Assembly: GCA_950097015.1 (NCBI GenBank)
Contig: CATNEN010000029.1
Coordinates: 6,405,501-6,469,500, forward strand
Direction of reading: 5' to 3'
Length of the DNA stretch: 64,000 nt
Source of the DNA: Macrostomum hystrix
Lineage: Eukaryota > Platyhelminthes > Macrostomidae
Shown: positions 12,437 to 21,636 of the stretch, piece after piece
How the letters are laid out: every line of letters begins with the position of its first letter
Position numbering within the stretch: the first letter of the stretch is position 1
Position numbers and translations under genes: made by a program
The notes under the pieces: generated by a model
Seen by the model: the letters and a program-made list of their open reading frames with translations, nothing else
Database searches by the model: none
Told to the model about the DNA's origin: nothing

Positions 12437-13108
12437 AATTTATTACACCTGCCCTAATTGGGCCATTTGTGCAGCCGAAAGAACTGCCACAGTTATTGCA
12501 CGGCGTATCTGAAAGTGTATCTTAAATTTCTGCGTACGGCTTTTCAGTCTATGGACTGGGGAGACGCCACTCGCACCCTCAATTACCGTAGCTAATAATT
12601 TCATAATATTATTACATCATTTGGTGACAGCAGACCCGCAGCCAGCGAGGAGGCAATTCTTCCCATTTCGCTGACTCCTGAGCACACAAGCACACAGACA
12701 CCGTACACAGGCACACGCTCACACAGGTGTGTACATCTGCCCTGACTTTCTCATCATCAGGCAGTATACACTTCACTGTGCCTTGGAGGTTGGCCCTCAA
12801 GGGCGTAAATTGCACGACAAGATACTTGGATACTTGGAGAGAAGCCCACAAGCCTTCTCTCCGCGCCCCAAATAAATTTGCCCTCGCCGCGAAATCGAAC
12901 TTAGGGACCGTGGTGCGAGAAGCAAACGCGTTAACCTCTCTGCTACCGATCCCCATTTACCCATTTAACAGCAGGGTAAACTGAAGCGATTCAGAGTTAA
13001 GTCTCTTACTAAAGTACACAGATTATTTCCGTGGAGTCGGGAATCGAACCCCCGACCTTCAAGTCGTGAGTCGGATGCTTTAACCGCTAGGCTACAACCC
13101 CCTCAATT
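12437..13108 (-). mobile_element. SINE family 1 in intron 12 of receptor B, split by a family 2 SINE
   Basis: Tail part 12437-12607, head part 12956-13108. The head reads on the minus strand as a tRNA-like sequence with TAGCCTAGCGGTT (A box) and GGGTTCGATTCCC (B box). The gap between the two parts is filled by a family 2 SINE. Copy C has a family 1 SINE in the same intron and orientation. Confidence 0.8.
12612..12955 (-). mobile_element. SINE family 2 nested in SINE family 1
   Basis: Minus-strand copy of the family seen intact at 31635-31950, with body marks CTCGCTGGCTGCGGGTCT and GAGGGCCAACCTCC and a tRNA-like head at about 12890-12955 (AGAGAGGTTAACGCGTTTGC). It interrupts the family 1 SINE, so it is younger. 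Confidence 0.8.
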
Positions 13109-13777
13109 ATAATGAAACTTCGAATCGCCATAAATACCTTGCTGCCGAACACGAGCAGCAGGGTGGTGGTGGAGCAGACGACGATGCAGACGACCACCAG
13201 CACGAAGCGCAGCGTGACCTGGCTGTTGGGCAGCACGAAGCTGAGCGAGACTCCGATCGCGGCCATGATGAGCGTGTTGTACACACAGATGCCAATCTGC
13301 TTGCTGTCGTTCAGCGCCTCCAGCTGGACCTTGCGCGTCTCCCAGGCGAAGAAGATACCGAAGATTAAAAGCAGGCCTTTTAAAAAATACCCGAAAGCAT
13401 TTCATTTTACAAAGCGAATTCGTCGAAGGGAATTCCTGCATTCTCACTCGTGATTTTGTAAGTAGCGCAATTTTTTTAGCTTGTTGGAACTAAATTTTCG
13501 TATCACCATTTATATTTACATCAGAAAATTGTCCGAGCTGCGCTTGTGACACCGGCCGTAATGTTGAGAGACATTTTATTGCTAGTTCTAAAGCCACCTC
13601 GTTTTTCATCATCGTGCCGATAAATATTCATTCCAACACACAAAACGTTTTAAATCGACAATTAGTCAATCTAATAAAATGTATCATATTTTTTTAATTA
13701 ACGAAATATGCTCGTCAGTCCAGCGAATTATTGTTTTAACTTTTCTCGTTTCGCTCTCTAAGCCTTTACATTTAGAC

Positions 13778-13781
13778 GCAT
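13778..13781. repeat. target-site duplication GCAT, left copy
   Basis: GCAT directly before the 5' LTR; the matching copy is at 23980-23983 directly after the 3' LTR. Four-base duplications are known for several gypsy-type elements. Confidence 0.75.
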
Positions 13782-14386
13782 TGATGTGGAGTGTACTTCG
13801 GAATCGAGTGGGGTTGTGAGCCAGCCTAATTTTTTCCAATTTTTAGCAAGTCAATAATCGCGACCCACATAGCAGCTGGCCGCAGAACACTATCATTAAT
13901 CTTAGGGCCAGACATTGGGCGGAGGTGAATTAAGTAGCCGCCGATTCCCTTTGTCTCGGATCTGTCTAGTCCCCTGTAGGAGTGACTGATCGCGGAAATA
14001 GCAATACTGTATGGACTAGTTTAGGTTATAATTCCCCTCCAAACCGCGATCAGATTGTCGGGATCACTCATGCGTTTAGAGTGAGCTTTAATTCTTCATG
14101 TCCCTTTTCTTTACTGTAACCCGAGCCGAAGCTCGATTATGACCTTTCCCCCTTTAGATACATGTAACGACACTATAGGCAGGTCGGCGCCTGCGCTTCC
14201 CATATCCCGGCGGGATCACAATCATTGGCCGACTGCCGGCAGACGCTCCTAGTGGGGCATCTGGCGATTCTCGCCGCCGCTTCAGTGGGCAATTGGGGTG
14301 GCATTATGCCGACCCGATTCCTCGCTGACAGGCCGGCGAGCATGTGGGTTATTTTGATGAATGCGAGGTTGGCGGAGCTGCAGGAC

Positions 14387-14394
14387 TATTTAAG
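14387..14394 (+). promoter_or_regulatory. TATA-like box in the LTR
   Basis: TATTTAAG in the 5' LTR, repeated in the 3' LTR at 22242-22249. It is the best TATA-like match upstream of the LTR poly(A) signal and could set the start of the element RNA. Confidence 0.4.
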
Positions 14395-14852
14395 AGAGCG
14401 CGCTGCGCTGCCCCTAGGGGACCACCCTTCGGACCTACCTTCCCCCGAACCTACTTTTCCGCCCCTACAACCTTTTTCCCTTGTCCGGTCCCGGAACTCG
14501 GTCCGTGGACTCTCCCCCTTCTAGGCTAGCACCTAGTCCCTGAGCCTAAGGCTCCAGATCATAGCAGCAGGCAACTACCTGCTAGTGCCCTTAAGCGCAA
14601 GCCACCTCTTTAGGTGCGCTCCAAATTGAGCCTTGAGCTCCCTGCAGTCTGGCCCCTTGCCAACTGTACTTAGAAATTCCTCACCTTTTCTCCTGTTCAT
14701 TTGCATTCCCCCGCGAGATCGACGGCCTGCAGCCTGTCAACCAGCGTATTCAGATAAGTAACCCGCGCAGCGGACTGTTATTGCTATCCCTAAGGGATTT
14801 ACTACTTAGCTAGTGGGCAATAAGGGCGAGGGCAGGGATTTGTTTTTAGCCT

Positions 14853-14858
14853 AATAAA
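14853..14858 (+). terminator. LTR polyadenylation signal AATAAA
   Basis: Canonical AATAAA about 460 bp downstream of the TATA-like box, duplicated in the 3' LTR at 22708-22713, where it would end the element transcript. Confidence 0.45.
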
Positions 14859-16125
14859 CCATTTATTATTTGACTGCCACTTTTAATAACTTAGGCCAAT
14901 TTTATAACAACTAAACCTTTCCTTATCATGCTATTCTCTTCTGTTTATTTTATCGCTAGGCAGCCCTCGGTCATGAGTGGCTAACTCATTAGGGGGTGGG
15001 CTCTGGCGATGCCTAGCTGAAAGCTGCGGCAGGAGGACAACTGTGAGCGCGCATGAGAGTAATATGGAGCTAGGGATTTGCGAGCTAAATGCGGGATGTA
15101 GCGTGTGCACTTCTGCCTACGAGGTGGGGGATTCCTTGGCCGGCTTTCCTCACTCTCTCGGCGGGTTCCAGTGTATGCGTCAAGTTCCTTTGCCAATTTG
15201 AATTCTCCCTCTTTTCCCCGCCTTTCGCAACCGCGGCCATGGAAGCGAGAGGCGTGATCTAATAATTTCCTGCTTGCATAATCACTCAGCCAGTGTTCAG
15301 CTTAATCTCTCCTGCCTCTGTTCTCCTCAACTCACACAGAATCGGCTTGCTAGTTATCTAATGAATAGGCTGCAGTCTAATGTACGGAATGTGTCTAATG
15401 TCTCATGAGTAGGATTCTGGCTATGGATTTCTCATTCGGGTTCGGAGTACCACCTTTCTAGACCACTGTAGCGCAGTTTCAGGAATCCCCTTGTGAGGCG
15501 TGACTCGATCCATTCTGGGGTTCTCACCCTAGTCTAAAACGGAAGTTACAGAATGCTCTATTTTTCGGCTTGTCTAAGATCTGTGTGACAAACTGGGAGC
15601 TGCGAGCTCCGGGGACCCAAGTTCCCAAATGTCTGCGGTGGCCACGTAGGCGCATTGGGTGGTGGCGCTACCTTCGATCATTATCCGCTTTGCCGATAGC
15701 CTTTCCGCATTTCTAAGACAAGAGCCTAGGCCGAGTCGACCACTGCTACCAAAGTTAGGAGTCAGTTACGAACATGCTACTGATGACAGTAGGCTATCTA
15801 GCCCTGTCCTATTCGCTTGCGGGTAGTCCGACATCTATTTAGACTTTTAGCCGGTTTCGAGCACTGCTTGGGGTGGGCACGGCAGTCATGCCTGTGGCCC
15901 ATGGGTTGGGTGGGACTGGCCAGCCTGAGGCCAATAGGACCACTCACTTGCATCCTTTGTACCGCCTCATCTCTCCCTTCATCTCTCCCTTCATCCCTCC
16001 CTTCGTCATCCCTCTCTGCGACAACTCGCGGCAGCAGCGATCGACCTCCGACTCTATCGTCGTTTTCCACACTCCTATCTTTCATGAGGGCGGTCATCGG
16101 CTAGCAAAGACCCGCACTATTTCAA

Positions 16126-16146
16126 TGGTGGCATCGAGGTGGGATC
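16126..16146 (+). other. putative primer-binding site
   Basis: TGGTGGCATCGAGGTGGGAT starts one base after the 5' LTR. The TGG is complementary to a tRNA CCA end. Read from the inner TGG (16129), the complement resembles the 3' end of a serine tRNA; read from the outer TGG it recalls a leucine tRNA. The exact tRNA cannot be decided without the host tRNA set. Confidence 0.55.
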
Positions 16147-16540
16147 TAGAAAGGGCGCGAAACGAACTTGATTTTCAATTATTAGTTTAGCGCCGCAGAT
16201 TTCTGTGGTAGCTTGCCGAAAGGGCTCCTTCTGGATTTCATTTTCCGTATGCCGAAATCTTATCTCAGTTCTAGTGACTGTCAATTAATTTCCGAACAGT
16301 TGCAATTTGGTTTCAATTTAATTTAGGCTTTTGTTAGAGTTTCCAAAATTCTGATTAGTGACTTTCTACTATGAGTAGGCTGTGTGAGCGGACTTCATGC
16401 TAGAGTGTCTTCGGGTTAGTGGCTGCTGCAGGAGTCGGGGACTGTCTGTGGGGTTTTCCCGCGTGATTGATCTGGGAGGGGCCATTCTTAACGAGGGACC
16501 GGGCAACGCCGTTCGGCCTTCTAACCGAGCGAGGGGAGCC

Positions 16541-16590
16541 CCCGGCAATGCAGCCGGGAATCGATGACTCGCCGAGCACCGGGGATTGGT
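16541..16590 (+). promoter_or_regulatory. structured leader motif, copy 1
   Basis: A perfect 6-bp hairpin CCCGGC/GCCGGG (16541-16558) with hexaloop AATGCA, followed by a second hairpin with one mismatch closing on GGGGA. The same pair occurs again at 16907-16953. It lies in the untranslated leader between primer-binding site and gag, where LTR elements carry packaging and dimerisation signals. Confidence 0.5.
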
Positions 16591-16906
16591 TCTCTTGGGC
16601 AGCTTGCGGGCCTGCTTACGTGTACCTGATTTTGAAAGTGTCACATAACTTTGACCAAGTCTGACTTTGGTGGGGAACAGTTAGGGAGGTGGGACTTCTG
16701 AGGGAGGTCTAGCGACCCCCGTGCCCGCCTCTCGAAACTGCCTACTTCAAGTATGGGCTAGAATTCGGTCGGCACGTTTTTCTAAGAGATTCTTTGAGGG
16801 GTTTTCTAAATGGGGTTGCCAGGCTTTAGCCATGGACTCCTATCCGAGCGAGATCCCAGGTATATCCCCCCTGGGCTTCCCAGTCTCGTTAATCGCGAGG
16901 GGGGCC

Positions 16907-16953
16907 CCCGGCAATGCAGCCGGGAACCGATGACTCCCCGAACGAGTCGGGGA
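16907..16953 (+). promoter_or_regulatory. structured leader motif, copy 2
   Basis: Same hairpin CCCGGC-AATGCA-GCCGGG (16907-16924), then TCCCCGA/TCGGGGA (16935-16941 with 16947-16953) around the loop ACGAG. An alternative stem GACTC/GAGTC (16932-16936 with 16944-16948) overlaps and excludes it. A role in packaging or dimerisation is inference. Confidence 0.5.
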
Positions 16954-17429
16954 TTATCCCTTCTCTGAGTATCTTATTGAGGCGTGTACTTTCCAAGGTA
17001 GGGTGATAGGCTGTTGCAGGCGCAAGCTTGCAGTAGTACTGACCCCGCCGTACCTATAGTGCAACAGTCCGCTATAGGGTTGCAGAACGAGTGCTAAGTT
17101 AAAACCTAGACTTCTATGTCCCAAACTTAAGTGCGCGCAAACAGTTGTCAGTAGCCAAGGCTGGAAGCAAAGCTAGCCAGGGCCCTGGGCCCTTTTCTCT
17201 CTCACTGATCTTTGATCATTTTTGCAGCAGGGTTGCTCTCTAGGAGTAGGGAACTCGCCGCATCATTAACCAGGGCTGGATTTGACAGCTCAGGCTCGTT
17301 TCTTTTCCCCCCTGCACGATCTCCAGTCGTGATCTGTGTTTTCCTTTTCCTCCCCTCCCCCATTGTTGCATTAGCGACAGACCCCCCTCTTTTTCATTCG
17401 CAAAATCCTCATTCCTCTTTTGGCCGAAA

Positions 17430-18488
17430 ATGTCCGACCAGGAGGGTGAGGTGGTGGAAGTGGTTGGAGTCAACCGCCCACCCAGAGGCCGCGCCGCAGC
17501 TGCGGCGCGCGCCGAACCCCCAGCGGCTGCTGCAGCACAGCAAGCCGACCCCGTGGAGCGCCTGGCGCTGCTTTTAGAGCGGCTAGAGGTGCGACGACCC
17601 CGGAACCACCGGGTCAAAGTTGCTATTGAACCCCTCGAATCCCGAAAGGGTTCCTTCCCCCTCTGGCTTCGCCGATTTAACCTGAAGCTGGAGGCGGAGG
17701 GTGTCGAATCCGAGGAGGAGAAAATCCTCACCCTCCTCGCTCACCTGAGTGGCGAGCCCCTCACCGAAGCGCTAGGGTTGCCCCGCCGGGTGACCTACCT
17801 TAGATTCGTGCAGGATCTGACCGAGGCCCTTAGTGGCGCCTGCACCCCCTACGCCCGGCTGCTGAGCGGGCGTAATTTGAAGCAAGGACGGGACGAGACG
17901 TACCCCGCCTTCGCCGATAGACTCAGAACAGCGGCCCTGCAGGCCACCCCCAACGGCCACGGTGTGCACTTCGAGCGCGCCTTGCTGGCCTCATTTATGG
18001 AGGGGATAGTGGCCCCACCCGAGGTGTTGGCACCCATCATGCGGATGGAATTTGCCACGGCTGAGGCCGCCGCCGCCGAGCTGCGTGCTGCCACGCAGGC
18101 GCATGAAATGGCGGTGGAGCGGGACCCTCGCCGGCGAGTGCGCCAAATCAGGACAGGTTTGGATGACGAACCGGACCAGCCAGAGCCGCAGCACGGGCTG
18201 CTGGCAGAATTAACCAAGGTGACCCAGCAGCTAGCCGAGATTTCTCAGCAGCTGCGGGAAGCCAAGCCCAACTCCATCCCCCCTCTCTGCCCACACCCAA
18301 ATGTGCATCAGTGGCACCCGAAGCGTGTAGAACACGGGGCTGCTGGCGGAGCGAATCGTGAGGTGGCGAAGGGAAATGGGAACGGGGCCGCCAATTGGAG
18401 GCAGTCCCACGGCCCCGAGACCCAGCCCGCAGCTCGACAGTCGGAGCGGCGGCAGCCGCCGCCTCCGACCTCCGAGAAGTCCGAGTGA
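17430..18488 (+). CDS. gag: retrotransposon Gag polyprotein, 352 aa
   Basis: Open frame from an ATG in good context (GAAAATGT) to TGA. The N-terminal 55 residues are Ala/Pro/Arg-rich. Residues about 70-235 have the helical pattern of gypsy-type Gag capsids (PLWLRRFNLKLEAEG, ILTLLAHLSGEPL, TYPAFADRLR). After that come a helical segment (LAELTKVTQQLAEISQQL) and a basic, Gly/Pro-rich tail. No CCHC zinc knuckle is visible, unusual for a packaging Gag. The end overlaps the protease frame, and a slippery heptamer with a hairpin lies in the overlap. It would form the particle of the element. Confidence 0.82.
   Translation: MSDQEGEVVEVVGVNRPPRGRAAAAARAEPPAAAAAQQADPVERLALLLERLEVRRPRNHRVKVAIEPLESRKGSFPLWLRRFNLKLEAEGVESEEEKILTLLAHLSGEPLTEALGLPRRVTYLRFVQDLTEALSGACTPYARLLSGRNLKQGRDETYPAFADRLRTAALQATPNGHGVHFERALLASFMEGIVAPPEVLAPIMRMEFATAEAAAAELRAATQAHEMAVERDPRRRVRQIRTGLDDEPDQPEPQHGLLAELTKVTQQLAEISQQLREAKPNSIPPLCPHPNVHQWHPKRVEHGAAGGANREVAKGNGNGAANWRQSHGPETQPAARQSERRQPPPPTSEKSE
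18371..18417 (+). promoter_or_regulatory. -1 ribosomal frameshift signal, gag to protease
   Basis: The heptamer G GGA AAT (18371-18377) is in the gag frame in the canonical X XXY YYZ register. A 5-nt spacer follows, then a perfect 8-bp GC-rich stem CGGGGCCG/CGGCCCCG (18383-18390 with 18410-18417) with a 19-nt loop. Slipping back one base at this point enters the open protease frame. Spacing and stem match retroviral gag-pro signals; actual function is inferred. Confidence 0.7.
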
Positions 18489-18919
18489 ATGCACTCGGCC
18501 GAGTCCCCACCCGAGTGCGAACCCGCCCAAATCGCTCTGAGCAGCTTAGTGAGGTGTGGGTCGCCTTGGAAGTGGGAGGGACACCCCTAGACCTCCTCAT
18601 CGACACAGGGTCTATGGTAAATGTGCTCCCGGACTCGTTGTCATCAATCTTTCAACACTACCCATTCGAACCCCCGCAATTTTCTCTTTTTGCTTATAAT
18701 GGAACACCCATTGTTGCACAGGCGCAGGTCAGGGTCAAATTACAGGTTGGCACCGAAGCGCTGGACACCGTGTTCTTAGTGGTTGAGGGCGACTGCTCTC
18801 CCCTGCTCGGTGCCTCCTGGTTGGCTCATCATCATGCCATCGTTGACTTTGACTCGCGCCACTTAATCATATATCGTCAATTTCTCCCCTTTTCACTCAG
18901 GCGGAAGGCTAAATTTTAA
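18371..18919 (+). CDS. retrotransposon aspartic protease, frame -1 to gag
   Basis: Open frame running from the frameshift heptamer to the TAA at 18917-18919, about 182 codons. The active-site motif LLIDTGSMVNVLP is encoded around 18593-18631, and the LLGASWL motif typical of the second half of retropepsin-like proteases lies near 18807. No good ATG precedes the domain, so expression as a Gag-protease fusion by -1 frameshifting is the likeliest route. The frame stops soon after the protease instead of continuing into reverse transcriptase. Confidence 0.8.
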   Translation, partial: GKWERGRQLEAVPRPRDPARSSTVGAAAAAASDLREVRVNALGRVPTRVRTRPNRSEQLSEVWVALEVGGTPLDLLIDTGSMVNVLPDSLSSIFQHYPFEPPQFSLFAYNGTPIVAQAQVRVKLQVGTEALDTVFLVVEGDCSPLLGASWLAHHHAIVDFDSRHLIIYRQFLPFSLRRKAKF

Positions 18920-19045
18920 ATGAGGGGCACCGTGACCTAGGGTCAATCACCATTTTCTTTCCTCGCCCACCCCACCCCCTCCTCTGGTCGTCGACTTATT
19001 TAAGTAAGGGCTGGGAAAGCCAAGAGGATCCCAGGACAGGAAGAG

Positions 19046-19267
19046 TTGGAGCACCAGCTGGTCATGCGCCGGATCGGGATGCCAGAGATCACCCTGCGGT
19101 CAGCGGCAGACCCGGATTGGCGTGAGTGGCTCCACGGACATCGCATCGTCGAAGAGCCACCGCCCGGGGACAGCACGCTCGGCCGCATGGTGAGAGAGAT
19201 GGAAGGCGAAGAAGCTAGCGAGGGACCGGTGGAAAGTACGCCCATCAAGGAGGCGGCCGAAGAATAG
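19046..19267 (+). CDS. small unidentified ORF in the LTR element
   Basis: A 73-codon open frame downstream of the protease, rich in Glu and Arg (ITLRSAADPDWREWLHGHR). It shows no resemblance to reverse transcriptase or integrase. It starts with a non-ATG codon; the first in-frame ATG is at 19064. It could be a remnant of a lost pol frame, an accessory protein or chance. Confidence 0.3.
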   Translation: MEHQLVMRRIGMPEITLRSAADPDWREWLHGHRIVEEPPPGDSTLGRMVREMEGEEASEGPVESTPIKEAAEE

Positions 19268-19499
19268 GAAAGCGCAAGGTAGGGTCAACAGAGGTAGTGA
19301 CCGTAGAATAGTAGGAACAGGACCACCATCTGTTAGGCCCCTGTCCCCTGTTCCCCCTTTGTCCCCTTCCTTTTTCCTCTCCCCTTTAATAATAATGCGC
19401 ACTCTGCACTTTTCGCTCCTTTTCTCCTATTGTGCATGTTTTCCCTTTTCATCTAAAGCCGCCTTGGCACAAAAATCTCACACAAAAAAAATTCTTATA

Positions 19500-20115
19500 A
19501 TTTTAGCCAAAACCACAAAAATACACATAGTGGGGTGAAATTCCCCTGATACTTTTTTTACATAAGATGCTTATCTAATCGTAGCAAACTAGGGTATGCA
19601 CCTTCTTTTCTTAAAGAGCATTTTACTTTAATCGCACCACATCATGCATGGCACCTCTGCCTTATCTTGTTCATGTTGGTGGGTCTGTGGGAGTTCAATT
19701 TAGGACAACTTCTAATTTAGGAGGGACACCAACCCGCTAAAGTGAGCGGGGTGGTATGCTTTGGGAAATTCTATGCTTTCTTTAAGGGTGGGAAGGCGGT
19801 TCAAATCAAAAAAGGCCATCTCGGCGCCAAAACCTCTTAAAAACTTATATAAACTAATCAAAATCCAAAAACATATTTAGTGGGGTGAAATTCCCCTTCG
19901 TAAGAATTTTCGCATGAAACATTGTTGTATTAACTGCCGCAAACTAGGGTTCGCACCTACTTTTCGCAAACTTGCTTATCTTACATGTTCTCTATGCTTG
20001 GTTTCGGGAGTTTAGCTATACCGGCTTCTATTTAGGGGGTATACCAACCCGCTAAAGTGAGCGGGGTGGTATGTTTCGGGAATTTTCTTCTTAATGTTTG
20101 TTTAAAGAGTGGGCG
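19500..20115 (+). repeat. imperfect tandem duplication (two units of about 340 bp) with conserved hairpins
   Basis: Two diverged copies (about 19505-19805 and 19860-20115) share a block around GTGGGGTGAAATTCCCCT, then AAACTAGGGT-CGCACC, then ACCAACCCGCTAAAGTGAGC followed by GGGGTGGTATG. The last contains the stem CCCGCT/AGCGGG. The hairpin blocks are conserved while spacer DNA has drifted, suggesting selection on RNA or DNA structure. Confidence 0.65.
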
Positions 20116-21636
20116 GTCGTAAATCAAGAGGCCGGTAGGATCAGGTATTCAAACTCTGGGAGGGAAAACAATCTGGCTGTTTCAATGAACGACAGATTTT
20201 AAAAATGATAACTTTTCCTTTGTTAGGATTAGAGGGGTCAGAAAAAAAAACATTATTTGGGAGCCAGAAGTTAGCAGCTGGGCATTCAAATCTAGGTACC
20301 TGGAGGGGTAGAATAGTAATAAATCGCATGAATTAAGGTTCCAGACGTTTCAAAACTCATTGACAGTCTATCAGTTAGTTTTTTTGGTTACTAGGCGGTT
20401 GTAAAACTTGAGCAGTAATGTTCATCTAGGAATAGAGCGGGTAATTGCATTTCAAATAACTCACAATGTAATCTATCTATATTTGGGGGAGGGTTTGTCA
20501 CAGTTCGGGTCGGGGTCAATTCCAAATCAGTGGGACATTTCAGAGTGCCGTGGGTAAAAAGGGAATTCGATTTATCCTAACTATTATGACATAACCCTCG
20601 CAATTATCCTTAATAACCGGCCTTGGGGGGCCGAGTAGAAGCCAAATCACTCACCTCTCTCCTTCAGGCAGTTGCTCGGCCATGATCGCGGGTAGCAGTC
20701 GACAAAAATAATAATGGCAGGATAAATCCAGGAAGTTCGCTGGCAGAGATTAGCTTAGTTGATGTTTTAGATAATGTGTCGAAATAGGTTTAGAGATAAC
20801 AGGCTTGGAGTCAATGGGGCGTCAAGTGTTTGCTTTTATAGGGCTAATTTAGGGAGACGTGGCGGTCTAACCGCCAGCCAATGGGAGCAAAGTGGGAATT
20901 CCGGGCAGAACCAGTTTAGGGGGCTCATGGTAACAGTTTAGTTGTTGGGGCCCTGACCTTTTCGGTGAGGAGACACCTCGGCCGGCAACAGCATCACAAG
21001 CGGCCTGAGCAGCGGTTTCCCCAGCTGCGACCAGCTGCAGCGCCGATTGGGCCGCGCGCAACGGCTAGGCAACCGGCCCGACGAGAATTTTCGGGCCCGG
21101 CCAGCTGAAAACACCTGGGCGCGCGGCGAATCAGAGGCTACCACGGCCCGGCAACGGAATCGGGAAGGCGCGAACGGACCAACCAACCCGGAGCCACCTG
21201 GGGAAGAGCACGGCCGGACCCTCGGACTTAAGGAGAAAACGGCCGGAGCCTCCCGGGATTGCGCAACCGAGACCAAGCCGGGCAGGGAAAGACGGGGACA
21301 GCTGCAGCCACCTGGAGGAGAAGGCGAGCCGGGACACGGCACCCCTGGGCAACGAGAACAACCTTAACTCAGCCGGAATGCGCACCCACCTCCCCTCAGG
21401 ACTCTATCCCTTAGTCGCTAGGGGCGCCGACCTTTACACTCTCGCACACAATCTATTTATAGCAGTATTGTTACGTACGATGACCTAGGATTTCTTCTCT
21501 AGCGGTTTTTCTTCTTAGGATTCTTTACGGTATGCAGTAGGGTAATGTAAGTTTTTTTGCCCCCTCGATTCGCGGGACACCCCACTACTGACAGTAAGCA
21601 CGTAAGTGTCTTACGTGAAAGTGAGCGAAGGTGGAG
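20116..21636. other. non-coding 3' internal region of the LTR element
   Basis: AT-rich to about 20850, then GC-rich to about 21400. An open frame at 21047-21367 (106 codons, Arg/Gly/Pro-rich) looks like a GC-bias artefact. No pol motif was found in any frame. The last bases before the 3' LTR are purine-rich and may serve as polypurine tract. Confidence 0.5.

Larger units (their letters stand above)
13782..16124 (+). repeat. 5' LTR, 2343 bp
   Basis: Direct repeat of 21637-23979 at a constant offset of 7855 bp, with no difference seen in the parts compared. Starts TGATGTGG and ends ATTTCA. A TATA-like TATTTAAG is at 14387-14394 and a poly(A) signal AATAAA at 14853-14858, which would place transcription start and 3'-end formation in the first half and leave an unusually long U5. 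It contains a short pyrimidine-rich repeat near 15966-16015. Short open frames inside show no family resemblance and are probably not genes. Confidence 0.93.

Noticed and set aside
13020-13108. Possible tRNA gene on the minus strand
   Set aside because: tRNA-like head with A and B boxes, but continuous with a SINE body and the cloverleaf is imperfect; same for 31172-31243 and 45607-45672.
17240-17731. 163-codon minus frame opposite gag
   Set aside because: Antisense shadow in GC-rich coding DNA.
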